A DNA stretch of 64,000 nucleotides from Megalobrama amblycephala (lineage: Eukaryota; Chordata; Actinopteri; Cypriniformes; Xenocyprididae): assembly GCF_018812025.1 (NCBI RefSeq), contig NC_063050.1, forward strand, positions 12,255,037-12,319,036, in the 5' to 3' direction. Positions 11,141-22,790 of this stretch are shown piece by piece. The notes beneath the pieces were generated by a model. It was not told the DNA's origin. It did not search any database and saw only the letters and a program-made list of their open reading frames with translations. The stretch's first letter is position 1. Every line of letters starts with the position of its first letter. A program made the translations under genes and the position numbers.

Positions 11141-12627
11141 AGGTGCAGTATGTAATAATATTGTCCGCTAGAGGTCGCTAGAGGTCTATTCAAAACAAAG
11201 GCGTAGCTTGATGACGCCAAGTTTGAGCGCAGAATCTTGGGACATGTGGTCTTCACCTCAAAAGAATAGGGATATGACTCGAGCAGAAATCATGTTCATG
11301 GATGCGATTATTAACATTACTGTAGTATGAAGCAGAGCAGGACAGAGTGTTGTGGAGCTGAACGAGGAGCTGGAGAGATTGAGCAACACACGCCTCACGA
11401 GCAGAGGAACTTTTATTATGACACAGTCGCCGGTGCCGCTTCCGCTTTTCCGGTAATGAGGTAACGCAGCTCTGTTTATCATATTAGATACATTTGAGTG
11501 TGCTGAAAATGATGTTATAATGTTACTCTGTGCGTTCGCTCGGTGGCTGCTGTTCATTTAACACTTTTGAATGTAAAGTCAAACTGAAAGTTGATGTTCA
11601 CTGAATGGTCACCGCTGACAATGATTGGCTACCTATGCAGGAGGACGGACATTTTATGTAACACACACACACACACACACATACCTACTTAACTACAATG
11701 TGAGGACGTATGACTGGATACCCTACCTTTAGGGACTACCCTTTCTGAAGGGTCTAGAGACTAAAGAAAGACATCACTGCGCTTCTGGAGAAGCCGTTAT
11801 TACAGATATCACTTGATTTTATCAATAAAACACTTCCTTAAAGACCTGACACTTTACCTTCACATTGGGGACAGTATTTTATATGTCCAGTTTGGGGACA
11901 TACACAAACTCTGATCTAGTCATCCTTTGAGGACTGTGGAGATACACAGACTCTGGTTAAGGTACACTTTCAGGACTTTGTTGTAACTTGTAATTTTATA
12001 AGTTATTTATCCTAAGAAGACACAGAAGTGTAATATTACAATTCAAAGTTTCAATACTGGGTACTGGAATCAAGCTAGAGCAGAGAAACTAGTGTGAGAG
12101 ACTAAACTGGGCTTTTTAACTTCTTCAAGATCACTGAAAATGGGTAGCATACATTTTCATTTGATTTGCAGCTTGAGATCGAGTGCCTTTGGATTGCTCA
12201 GTTGGGAAATGACAATTAACATTCAGAAATATTATTGATTCGACTGTATTGACTATCAGAGAACAAAAGATGAACTGAATTAAGCTGAATAATGACATTA
12301 TTGTCTTCTGCAGAACTGTTTTACAACTCATATAAGTCATGTCAATTGTTAAAATTTGCAAGTTATTTTAAGGTGTTTTGAAATGAACTGTATAGTATAA
12401 CACACCTTAGAAATAAAGTTGTCTTGACTTCATGGCAGAGAACACTTCCCTGATCACTGCCTCTAGTTAATTTAGCATTGACTGCAAATAATCATTACCC
12501 CAAAATCATCTTAAGATGTTTTCCTCACCCATGTCATCTCTGGCTACTCACTGGGGCTTTAAGACATTAGGCATGTTTTCTGCAAAATGTAATAATAGTC
12601 AAAAAACTATATGAATAAAAATAGTGA
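11141..12627. other. intergenic with short repeats, no gene
   Basis: It contains GTGCAGTATGTAATAATATTGTCCGCTAGAGG-type repeat sequence, an AC run near 11660-11682 and a region with TGAGGAC/GGGGACA words (11700-11950) seen in other fish spacers. No spliced coding segment was seen. Confidence 0.45.
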
Positions 12628-13092
12628 CACACACACTCCGATAAAATGACTCTTTGAGGACTCTAGTGATACACACACTCCGATAAAATGACTCTTTGAG
12701 GACTCTAGTGATACACAAAATCTGATAAAATGACTCTTTGAGGACTCCAGTGATACACAAAATCCGATAAAATGACTCTTTGAGGACTCTAGTGATACAC
12801 AAAATCCGATAAAATGACTCTTTGAGGACTCTAGTGATACACAAAATCCGATAAAATGACTCTTTGAGGACTCTAGTGATACACAAAATCTGATAAAATG
12901 ACTCTTTGAGGACTCTAGTGATACACAAAATCCGATAAAATGACTCTTTGAGGACTCTAGTGATACACAAAATCTGATAAAATGACTCTTTGAGGACTTT
13001 AGTGATACACAAAATCTGATAAAATGACTCTTTGAGGACTCTAGTCATACACACACTCCGATAAAATGACTCTTTGGGGACTCTAGTGAGAC
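12628..13092. repeat. 42-bp minisatellite, about 11 units
   Basis: A 42-bp unit (GTGATACACAAAATCCGATA, then AAATGACTCTTTGAGGACTCTA) is repeated about eleven times with few changes; terminal units have ACACACTCCG in place of ACAAAATCCG. Because 42 is divisible by three, the minus strand is open as a 14-residue repeat (VLKESFYQILCITR). No start context, splice sites or flanking coding sequence support translation. Confidence 0.93.
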
Positions 13093-13425
13093 AAACTGAT
13101 TAAATGAGTCTTTAATATTAACAATATCAACACATTGTGGCGAATAACAGAAATTCAAAAAGATTAGAAAAAAAAAAAATTTTTTTACAAAAGACAACAA
13201 TGCAAATGCAAAACTGGCACTAACTTGGAGGCTTCCGTACTTCCTCCATTCATCCGTCTTTAAAATCTCTCTACTTCCTCCTTTACCTTCACCCTCCTCC
13301 TTCCCTTTACATTCACTCGCTCTTCTCACAACCTTTACATTCGCTCCTCCCTCTTTTCATCCCCTTTACATTCGCTCCTCCCCCTTATGCCCTTTACCTC
13401 AACAATGAAAACGGAACATTGTAAT

Positions 13426-13768
13426 TAGGGCTGGGCGATATATCGCATGTGATTGTCACGCGCATTTCGTCAGTAAAGCCGGTTCCCTGATTACCGCTAA
13501 ATCGCCATCACCTGCTTTCAAATGGAGCGGCATTTAATAAACAGAGCCGTAGTTCACTGACAAGCTACGCAATATCACCTTCATTATTGAAGGCGATTCA
13601 TCTGCGATAATTAACGCGATATTGCGTAGCTTGTCAGTGAACTACGGCTCTGTCTATTAAATGCCGCTCCATTTGAAAGCAGGTGATGGCGATTTAGAGG
13701 TAATCAGGGAACCGGCTTTACTGACGAAATGCGCGTGACAATCGCATGCGATATATCGCCCAGCCCTA
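13426..13768. mobile_element. 343-bp hAT-type hairpin element
   Basis: The termini TAGGGCTGGGCGATATATCG and CGATATATCGCCCAGCCCTA are exact inverted copies, and pairing continues through almost the whole element (arms about 160 bp). The flanks ATTGTAAT and ATTGAAAA agree at six of eight positions, compatible with an aged 8-bp target duplication. A second copy of the same length is at 49317-49659. Confidence 0.85.
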
Positions 13769-14267
13769 ATTGAAAATGAACTATTCTTTCTTCATTAGCG
13801 TTCTTATACTGTCTTTCTTGATATTCTGTTTCATTCCATCCTCAAAACAATTTCTATTTTCATTTTCCTCCATTTCTTACAAAAAGAGAATGTGCTTAAA
13901 AGTGTTAAGATGGCATGTAAAATATATTTATAAGAGCTAATATGGGATTATTTTACTTGGAATAAACGGTTCACTCTTTAAAATGTATAAGCATGTTAAA
14001 AGGGGCAGTTAAAGAAAAGTATTTTTGATTAGTTTATGCAACATCGCAGTACAGTCTTCTGCTAACAACTTTAATGTACAGCACCTTCGATGATTCAATT
14101 GATCGTCCAGTTCTCTATGAGCTGGTCACTAGTTGAGCCACTCTCTTCACACAAATAAGTTAAATAATACTTTTAACACTTTCCACATCATATTATATTT
14201 TTACAGTATATATTTTACAGTAAAGAAGTTATAAAAGGCACTGAAGTGTTTTTGTGTTTGTGCCTCC

Positions 14268-17200
14268 TCACAAACCACCCTTTCTTTTAAGAGTCGTGAT
14301 CCTGTTCCGCACATAATTTTTCACACGAGTCCATGTTCGCTGCTTCAAAGCTTCTGGCTCTGCGTGAATGCATCTTTCACAGACTTGCTTACCAGGAACT
14401 TTGCATGTCTTGATGAACTTCATCATGTGTCTCTCTACTGCTTTTACCTCATTGTCCTCCCATTTCTTTTTTGGAGCATTTGAAGAACCTATGGAATAAT
14501 TAAAAATGTAATTCTCATAACAACTAAATCAGTGAGTATGACCAAATCATACATATGTCCTAATGTGTAGATTTTTCTGAATTTTGAAAAGCCCTTGGAT
14601 GGATATTGCTGCTTGGAGCTAATTTATGGTTATTTGATGATTATTGTGTGTGTAGTTTAGAGATTTTTCTTACCTTGATCCTCTTGTGAACCGGATTGAT
14701 CAGATTGAACAGGTGGATCAGTCTCTGCTGGTGCTGCTGTCTGAGATACGTCACTGTAATCCTCCTCATCACTTGACATGGAATCACCTTGAGCCTCAAG
14801 TTGCTCTAAACAATTGATAAAAAAATCAACAGTTTATTGATTATACTTAGCATCTGTAACATATGACTATTTGCAGTTTTTGCAAATATATACAGCACAG
14901 ACACACACAGACCGTTCAAGTATACTCATACCATTTGGGTCAATTTCAATGTCGTCAAGTTTCTTTCCTTTGAAGTCAGACAGTGTTCCTTTCTCCATGG
15001 CAATTAGGACTTTACTCATTTTTGCCAACTGCAGTGTCCCCTCTGGTAACCGGTAATACGGTGACGGTGATGAGGTCATCACAGAGGTGGACACAGCACA
15101 GGGTGCCGATGAAGAGGATGCATCAGTTGCAGACGCGACTAAGGATGACTGTAACAGTTTGAAAATATAATTTGAATAAAAACATAAGGTCTACAAGCAA
15201 AAGAACTAAGGAAACTATTAATTAATATTAAAATAATTAGCTGTTAATGGACTGAGGACTGAGTATTGTGATGATGTTGACATATTACTCACCAAACAAT
15301 CTTTTTGTGATAGCTGTTTAGCAATCTTATTGCGTTCATTTTCAATTTCTGCTCTGTTAAAACGTTCATAGGAATCTTCATGATGTTTTCTTAATTTTGC
15401 CAGTCTTGATTGAAACCGCTTCTGTGGATATATAAAGAAGTATTTAGCATAAAGGGTTAGTTCACCCAAAAATGAAAATATTGTCAATAATTACTCACCC
15501 TCATGTCGTTCCACACCCGTAAGACCTTCATTCATCTTCGGAACACAAATTAAGATATTTTAGATTAAATCCGATGGCTCAGTGAGGCCTGCATCCAAAG
15601 CAATAACATTTCCTCTTTCAAGATCCATTAATGTACTAAAAACATATTTAAATCAGTTCATGTGAGTACAGTAGTTCTACTTTAATATTATAAAGCAACG
15701 AGAATACTTTTTGTGCGCCAAACAAACAAAATAACGACTTCGACAATATAGTGATGGGCCGATTTCAAAACACTGCTTCGGAGCTTCACAAATTGAATCA
15801 GTGACTCGGATCTCCTATCAAACGGCTAAACTGCTGAAATCATATGACTTTGGCACTCCGAGTCACTGATTCAATAGGTTGTTTGCAATCACGTGGTTCT
15901 GTTGAATCGCGAAATTCCGGTGGAGGGCAAGCAGTGAAAATTAGAATGGAAGAGATGGGGAAAAGTCCTTTCTTTGCTAGTTTAGAAAGGTTTAAACAGA
16001 AAATCACAACATATGTTGGACGTGATCCTTGTGTTATGAAGAGGAGAGACTTTTCCGCTGAATTAAAAGACTTTCCTGTCATCGAGGAGGCAGATATAGA
16101 GGATGTGAAGCTGCCGTCACGCCGCATTCAGTTCTAGTCTGGTTTGTTTATATCGCACTGCCTTTCTGCTGGTGATGTTAAGTGCAGTATTTTGATTTTC
16201 TGTCATGATTGTGAAAAATGTCGCCATTGTTGGTCATTTATGCTGAATTGAGAATTGTAATAGGAACTCACAATATCATTCAGGGAAAAAAAAATTGACA
16301 GTAATACAATTTTCGCCTTGGTTGAGAAGGTGAGGGAAGACGACTTTTAGCAAATGTAATAGTCACTAAATAAACCCACTACCTTTCGCTAAAAAAAAAA
16401 AAAAAAAAATCACATACTTTTGAGTTTTGTATTTGGTTTTTGTGTAATAATTAATTAACATTATGTTTGCGAGTATGATCACTCGCTTGTGAATGATTGT
16501 AACTTGCACACAGTCACTTCAAAACTGTTCACAAGCTTCTATGGGTTTGATTTTGGTCATTTGTTGAAATAAATACAAAAGTACAGCGTGTCGGTGTCCG
16601 TCCCCTGAATGTGACCCTCCTATTCTCCTTCGTGGCCATATGGGGAAAGTGAATATTTACAAAAACAACATTAAAACTAGTTACATTTACACGCTTCCAA
16701 CAAAGAAATGCATCGACTTCCGTCAGCTTGTTAAATATTTATTTTATTTGGACATTTTCTACCATACGATGGCTGAAGCAGCAGTGCGTGACACTATTCT
16801 CGTGGTAACCAGATCAACATTGTGAACAATTCTACAAAACTGAAGTGAAAATACCAAATTATAATTAAATAGGATAAAATATCTTCTCCTCCCTGCAAAC
16901 GATAGCATGTAGAATGTTAATATTTAACCGAGTCAAAAACAAAAGGTAAGTATCCATATTAATTTCAGTATCAGCAGACGCAAAACGCTATAAAAGGCGA
17001 CAACTTTTAACGTTAAAAAACGAAATAAGTTATAAAAAACGGTATAAGTTATGTAAACGATATAAACACCTTCTGGGTTCTCGATTTTTACGATTTGAGC
17101 AACTATAAACAATGCAAAACCTTTTGAGTTTTTGATAGGATTCCTATATAGAAACATCACTCCCTGCCCTCCAGACTCATTCGCGCTGCTGCTGTGACAT

Positions 17201-20200
17201 CATGTGCAAACAACCCATTCATAAAGCTCCAAAGCAGTGTTTTGAAATCGGCCCATCACTATATTGTTGAAAAGTCGTTATTTTGTTTTTTTGGTGCACA
17301 AAAATATTCTCGTCACTTTATAATATTAGGGTTGAATCACTGTACTCACATGAACTGATTTAAATATGTTTTTAGTACCTTTATGGTTCTTGAGAGAGGA
17401 AATGTCATTGCTTTGAATGGAGGCCTCACTGAGCCATCGGATTTAATTAAAAATATCTTAATTTGTGTTCTGAAGATTAATGAAGGTCTTACAGGTGTGG
17501 AACGACATGAGGATGAGTAATTAATGACATTATTTGAACTAACCTTTTAAACAAACATAAAATGTACATTAACAATATTGAAAATAAAATTGTGACAATA
17601 ACTAGGTAACTAGCAGAGGTGGGTAGTAAGGCGCTACATTTACATTCCATAACTTTTGGTGCTCAAGCGGTTAATAAACATAACTGCACGTTAGGGTTGG
17701 GTATCGTTTGAATTTGAACGATTCCGATTTCGATTCCGGAACGATTCCGGGAAAATCGCAAAGCTAGTCCCGGTTCCAATCAATACTCGATACTCGATAC
17801 CCAAGCCTACTGCACGTGTCTAAAGAACATTGTAGCTGGAGCTACTTCTCTCTGTTTATGTCTATGACGAGTCACACAGATACTGTGCTTCTCCGCAGTG
17901 GTTCCTTCCAGACCGGGAAGGAACCAATTTAACTTTTTACATTTCTTTTCACAGAAATTACATTTCTAATGACAAAATATTATTTTGTACCATTTGGAGT
18001 GTTTACACAAAGTGTGCTGGATGAAGTGGACATGCACCTACAATCAACTAAAAACAAACCTTCTAATGCATCCTACGGTCTGCCAGCGATAAAGATCTTT
18101 TCTAGTTGAACACCTGTGCACCAGCTGTTAGTAGTTGCCCGTGTTGAATAGGGTGTTCAGTATTTTGGGGGCGGAGCAATGAAGGGAGGGGTGTGGTTGT
18201 TTGGGTGTCGATTTCAAATATCAACAGTTTTTCCCAGAAATCATCTAATAGTTGCTGCATTATGAGATAGTTACCGTTTTTCTTGATGTTCTTGCTTTGC
18301 CTGACTGCTTATGTGGACCACTGCTGTTCACCTCGTCCAATCCAGGTGAAGAAACAGGAGCAGCACAATGGGGCTGGATGCCAGAAAAGGAACCAGTGAA
18401 TATAAAAATCAGAAATGTTTGTATAGAACAGAAAAACCAGTAATTACTCTAGCTGTCCTACAGTAACTTTATCTATCACTCCTTTCCTTCTGTTAACACC
18501 CAGACACACTACTCACAAAAGAGACAATAATAAAGAATAATGATACAGATGTTTTAAAGTGGACTTACCGATCTCTGCGGACCCAAACTGATGGATGGCT
18601 TTTTATCAGAGGATTCAGTTGATGCTTGATTCAAAGGCTTGAGAAATATGAGACCACAATCACATGGTAACTAATCAGATAGTAAAAGATTATCATGAAT
18701 TACTGATCAATCTTTCTATCATTTTCTTGATAGTACCTTGACTCGCCATGGCCAGTCTGAGTATCCGTGATTGAAAGTGATTTCTTCCCCTGGTAGAATG
18801 TCTCGCACAGCAAAGAGACACAGGTGAGGTTTCCTGCTCACTTCAAGGGTTCTCATTTTGCAAGTAGGATTTCTGTGTTCGTCATTTACAAGTCTTCCCA
18901 AGGAACAGTCTTCTTTAGATGCATCCATGCTATAAAGACATAAAATTATTACTCAATTCTTGTAATCTTATATATGCTAGACATGTAGAGTTATTTTTAA
19001 GTGGAAACCCACCGCTCTGCATAAGTTGTATGTCTCGTTTTTTAATCTACCTGATTCAGACCATCAGCTGATCATCAGGACACAGCTCTATGAACTCAAC
19101 CGAGTGTGTCAGGTTAAGGAGACAAACAGAATCTGCAGAGAGGAGGGTCTGAGAACCACGGATCTATCGGATAGTGTATGGCAACATCCTCTCAGCAGAC
19201 AAATGCATCTAACATTCACCATTTTGTTCTCTTTTGGGAATACGGTTAAAAACGAATATTGATGACTCAAAGAAACTGCACTCAGCACCCTTCAAGTCAG
19301 TTCATGGTTAAGTTTAAGTATTAAGGGTGTGTTCACACTTGGTATGTTTGTTTAGATTAAAACGAACCCTGGTGCCATTGCTCTTTTATGGCACTTTCTC
19401 ACTGTGCGGTACGACTCAACTCGGCTCGGTTTGTTCTTCCACTGCAGTTAGTACCGCTTCAAAGTGATTGGGATTATAGTCTGATCATTACAGTTGTGCT
19501 GCCACCTCGTCTACTGACCACGATAGAGGCGTTTCTTTTTTCAAGTTGCATGTGATGGTCATTTAAAACAAGTCGATTAAAAAACACGAGACAGCAAACC
19601 CGCTAGAATTAAATCTTGCAGGTTTGCGATACAATCTAGTGTCTCTACTACATCAATCCAACAGGTCTGTACTCACCACCAATTTCTGCCACGCCACTGA
19701 AAGTCAAACAGGAACGCGTTCTCGGCCTCAGTGTAGTGTTCAGTTCGGTCAAGACTTTCTTCTGAACTCAGAAGTTCACCTCTGTATTCAAGAACGAAAT
19801 CACGTCTGAAAAAAGCTCTAGTGGTGAAAACCCCACGCCCTGAAGAGGAGAAATGCATTAGATTCAGCAGTTTATTAAGTCAACTATCATTTTGATCATT
19901 ACTTAAAGTTCTCTGCCATATGATGTACATTATATGTAAAGGGGAAATTGCTGAATGAAAATAGTCAATAGCCAGGCAAATTTCTAAGTATGCTGTGCTT
20001 TTATACATTACATTATACTTTAAAATCTTAAAATTATACAGTTAAAATTTCATACACTTTCATACATGAACAATATTATCTTGGCTTTATATCATTTAGA
20101 ATAGAGTGCTGCAGCAATGACGTATTTTTGCTGGTGATCCGGTAGTTCACATCCCCCTGGTTCCCTCAACTAAAACCCTATATGTTGTTTTAACTGGCTT

Positions 20201-21659
20201 TTGTATTGCTGCAGAAACTAAGCTTAAGTTTGCCTATTAATACACCACAGTTGAAAAACTTCATCGTCCTCATGATTAAGCTTCAACAACTCGTCTAGAA
20301 CGTGTCTGTGTTGCATTATTTTTAAAAGAAAATTCTGTGTTTATACATGCATCTCTTCTGGATAGTTTGTCTTTGTTGTGTATGGATGTTTATGGATGGT
20401 TTTTGGCTTCTATAGTTTAGATAAAGAGTTTTTTTGTTGTTGTTAAATGTGCCTCCAGGAACTGTAAAACTTTAAAAATCCATCTCCCTGTTTAATAAGT
20501 ATAATGTTTTGCATTCTTACAATGTATGTTTGAATGGTTGTGTACAGTGTACATCCCTAAATCTACCTCTAAACACAACGAGGCTGTGAAAGGGACTAGT
20601 GAGTAGATGACTTTATCTGTTCAGGTGACAATTTTTAATGTCCCAGACAACCTCTGTCTCCCATTTAGACATTTTAAAGTAAAAGCTTTTTTTTTTTTTA
20701 AATCACAAGAGGGTATTACTGATGTATTTTGTGTCTTAGAAAAAAAAGTGAAAATAACAGCCCTTACTTAAGGAATTTAACCAAAACCCAATTTAAAAAC
20801 AAACAAACAAAAAAACATTGATCATGTACATGATCATGCACAACGATATACTGATAACTCAAAAAAAAAAAAAATCACCTTATTAAAATTATCCATTGTC
20901 CTGGTTTACATACAAACCAATAACCACCTAAAAGTGTTAGTTCACCCAAAAATAAAAATTCTGTCATTAATTCCTCTCCCTCATGTCGTTCCACACCCGT
21001 AAGACCTTCATTCATCTTCAGAACACAAATTAAGATATATTTGATGAAATTCAATGGCTCAGTGAGGCCTGCATTGAGAGTAAGATAATTTCCTTTTTCA
21101 GTGTCCAGAAAGCTACTAAAGACATATTTAAAACAGATCATGTGACTACAGTGGTTCAATACTTTTTGTGCGCCCAAAATCAGTCATCACTAGATATTAT
21201 TGAATAAAGTGGTTATTTTGTTTTTCTGTGCACAAAAAGTATTCTCAACACTTCATAACATTAAGGTTGAACCACTGTAGTCACATGACTGTTTTAAATA
21301 TGTCTTTAGTAGCTTTAGAGGCCTCACCGAGACATCGGATTTCATCAAAAATATCTTAATTTGTGTTCTGAAGATGAATGAAGGTCTTCCAGGTGTGGGA
21401 AAACATGAGGGTGAGTAATTAATGACAGCAACTTCATTTTGGGTTAACTAACCCTTTAAACTACAAGACTTTATTTGTAAAGCAGGTTATTCTGCATTAA
21501 TGACATCAAAACCTAACCATTCGTGTATCTGGTTAGTCATAAATACTTGCCTTTATATTTGCTGATGAACTGCTCTTGAAGCCCAGGCTTATCAGCTCTA
21601 CGGGTCATGTGATCCTCTGCATCCTGCAGAGGTGTTTTACGCCTTTTGCTTTTCAGCAT
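14268..21659 (-). CDS. KMT5A-like SET-domain protein, nine coding exons
   Basis: Exons 21659-21551, 19839-19677, 18929-18737, 18637-18569, 18373-18275, 15421-15293, 15148-14932, 14805-14674 and 14488-14268 join without a phase conflict into 443 codons plus stop. Residues about 37-150 form a SET domain: GRGVFTTRAFF, EYRGELL, then CMDASKEDCSLGRLVNDEHR, HLCLFAVRDILPGEEI and SDWPWR. Active KMT5A-type enzymes methylate lysine using tyrosines near the GEE-[IL]-x-Y-[DN]-Y-G box; here the box reads GEEITFNHG, so both tyrosines are lost and activity is doubtful. Residues 212-254 look like a coiled coil, followed by Ser/Thr-rich and acidic stretches. The last exon is a compact basic domain (KKKWEDNEVKAVERHMMKF ... 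RNRITTLKRK) known from related fish SET proteins. Intron 1 uses a GC donor (AAAG|GCAAGT) and intron 3 a weak GTAC donor. Introns hold TTAA elements. The start is the first ATG of the 5' exon. Confidence 0.8.
15449..17550. mobile_element. TTAA-family palindrome with 1.3-kb internal cargo
   Basis: The left arm (15449-15850, beginning AAAGGGTTAGTTCACCCAAA) and right arm (about 17215-17550, ending GAACTAACCTTTTAA) match the element at 8940-9736. In place of its short centre lies about 1.3 kb of unrelated sequence with a short gene fragment. It sits in intron 5 of the SET gene, 28 bp upstream of exon 6. Confidence 0.7.
15946..16137 (+). pseudogene. captured gene fragment inside TTAA element
   Basis: An open segment of 63 codons begins MEEMGKSPFFASLERFKQK and continues YVGRDPCVMKRRDFSAELKD and FPVIEEADIED. 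Upstream codons to 15844 are also open but belong to element arm sequence. The composition looks like real protein, and it resembles, from memory, the start of a multicopy fish protein family with SWIM/YqaJ-type domains. Possible donor GAT|GTGAAG at about 16099 would make it a first exon. No continuation was found, so it is probably a captured or decayed fragment. Confidence 0.4.
17692..17809. mobile_element. 118-bp hAT-type MITE with perfect 8-bp duplication
   Basis: Termini TAGGGTTGGGTATCG and CGATACCCAAGCCTA are inverted with one mismatch. The element is flanked on both sides by CTGCACGT (17684-17691 and 17810-17817), an exact 8-bp target duplication as expected for hAT transposition. It lies in intron 5 of the SET gene. 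Confidence 0.88.
19840..20927. other. SET gene intron 1, no exon seen
   Basis: This AT-rich intronic sequence between coding exons 1 and 2 of the SET gene, together with the TTAA element that follows, makes up the GC-AG intron. No other feature is supported. Confidence 0.5.
20928..21459. mobile_element. TTAA-family palindromic element, short copy
   Basis: Inverted arms begin GTGTTAGTTCACCCAAAAAT on the left and end TTTTGGGTTAACTAACCCTTTAA on the right, centred near 21195. It is the same family as 8940-9736 but about 530 bp long. It lies in intron 1 of the SET gene, 92 bp downstream of coding exon 1. Confidence 0.8.
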
Positions 21660-21988
21660 TATTTCTGGAAAAAAAAGAAATAAAAAGAAATATAAGGTGA
21701 ATGGATTAAATAAGCATTTTTAAAAAATTTTTTGATCTTACTGGAATTGTTCACCCAAAAATGTACATAATTTTTGTACTAATGTTGTTCCAAACCTGTC
21801 ATGTTGTTCCAAACCTGTGTTGTGTTTTTCTGTGGAACACTAAAGTTTATCAAACTCAAATATAATCGAGAAATAAAACATTAACAGAAAATAATTTAAC
21901 CACTAAAGTAAACATACATCTTACTAACTTTCATATTTCCCAGTGTATTTTAGTTATCATGCATTTTCGGGACAACACTTGATCTCAC

Positions 21989-22144
21989 CTCTCCCATCAT
22001 TCGGCTCTTCTGACCCGTCTCGGCCTTAAGGTCATGACTGAGAGCATGATCTACAACAGTGGCTCTTATTTCCATCAGAAACATCTCAGTCTTGGCCTCT
22101 TCTACCTCTTCCTCTGTTCTCCTCCGTACCCTTCCACCACACAG
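21989..22144 (-). pseudogene. possible 52-codon exon, transposase-like
   Basis: A segment bounded by a plausible acceptor (TGCTAG|CTG) and donor (GAG|GTGAGA) is open for exactly 52 codons, phase 0 at both ends. It reads RVRRRTEEEVEEAKTEMF, then MEIRATVVDHALSHDLKAE. The second part vaguely resembles the helix-turn-helix start of fish IS630/Tc1-related transposase families. Splicing it to SET-gene exon 1 would meet a stop (GAG AAA TAA), so it is not part of that protein. It may be a remnant. Confidence 0.35.
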
Positions 22145-22399
22145 CTAGCATAATTTCACCAATCACATCATCAGCAGATGGGGAACAAGTTAGGAGGAAA
22201 AAGTGCTTCCAGTCATTGTGTTCTTGCGTCTTCAATGGTTACCTCTAAAGAAAGACATGTACCCATCATCGCTTTACAGCAATTTCTTTGCATGTGAGGC
22301 CATTTTGATGCAAAGCACCTGAAAGAACCATTCAGTGGATCATCAAGATGTTTTTTTTTTTTTTTTCTTCACGTTTTTACTCATTTTAGATTGGTAAAA

Positions 22400-22790
22400 T
22401 AATAGTTTGCAGTTTGTTACAAATTTATGAAGAACAAAACTATTAAACTTGTCAAAAACACAACAAAAACATTCAATCGCACATTATACAAGTCCAAATG
22501 ATTACCAAATGAGTATTTTCAAGAGAGAGAAAAATGTAAATAAAGTCTTTACACACAAAAAAATAAAACAAATGACAAAATAAAAGACAAGAGCTTCCCC
22601 CCAAAAAGAAAACTTCTCAAAGAATTTTAACATAATATTTTACAAAAAAACAAACAACAACAAAAAAAAGTTTGATTCTGTGGATTATTTATTTTTACAC
22701 ATTTAAATGTCCATTCTAGCAGGAAATGTTTATTTCAGATGTATTTGTTCTATAAGTCTTTTTATTTTTATTTTTTGTATACAGCAAAAC
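22400..22790 (-). other. orphan GIMAP 3' UTR-like block
   Basis: This diverged copy of the block following GIMAP copy A (2120-2475) shares CATTATACAAGTC, ATGACAAAATAAAAGACAA, GATTCTGTGGATTATTTATT and TGTTTATTTCAGATGTATTT in the same order. Homology stops near the place where copy A's coding region begins, and no G domain follows, so a GIMAP gene was probably lost here. Confidence 0.5.

Noticed and set aside
12599..13054. 151-codon minus-strand frame of repeating VLKESFY units
   Set aside because: It is a direct reading of the 42-bp minisatellite; length divisibility by three keeps it open and no gene context exists.
12628..13092. CRISPR-like regular repeats
   Set aside because: There are no unique spacers; units are contiguous, and the sequence is vertebrate.
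15844..15945. upstream extension of the captured fragment to an earlier ATG
   Set aside because: These codons derive from element arm sequence shared with other copies; the protein-like part begins at 15946.
16640..16825. 61-codon plus-strand frame
   Set aside because: It lies in the cargo of a TTAA element, is AT-rich, and shows no motif, splice signal or recognisable similarity.
19026..19262. 78-codon plus-strand frame
   Set aside because: It is antisense within intron 2 of the SET gene, with no supporting motif or splice structure.
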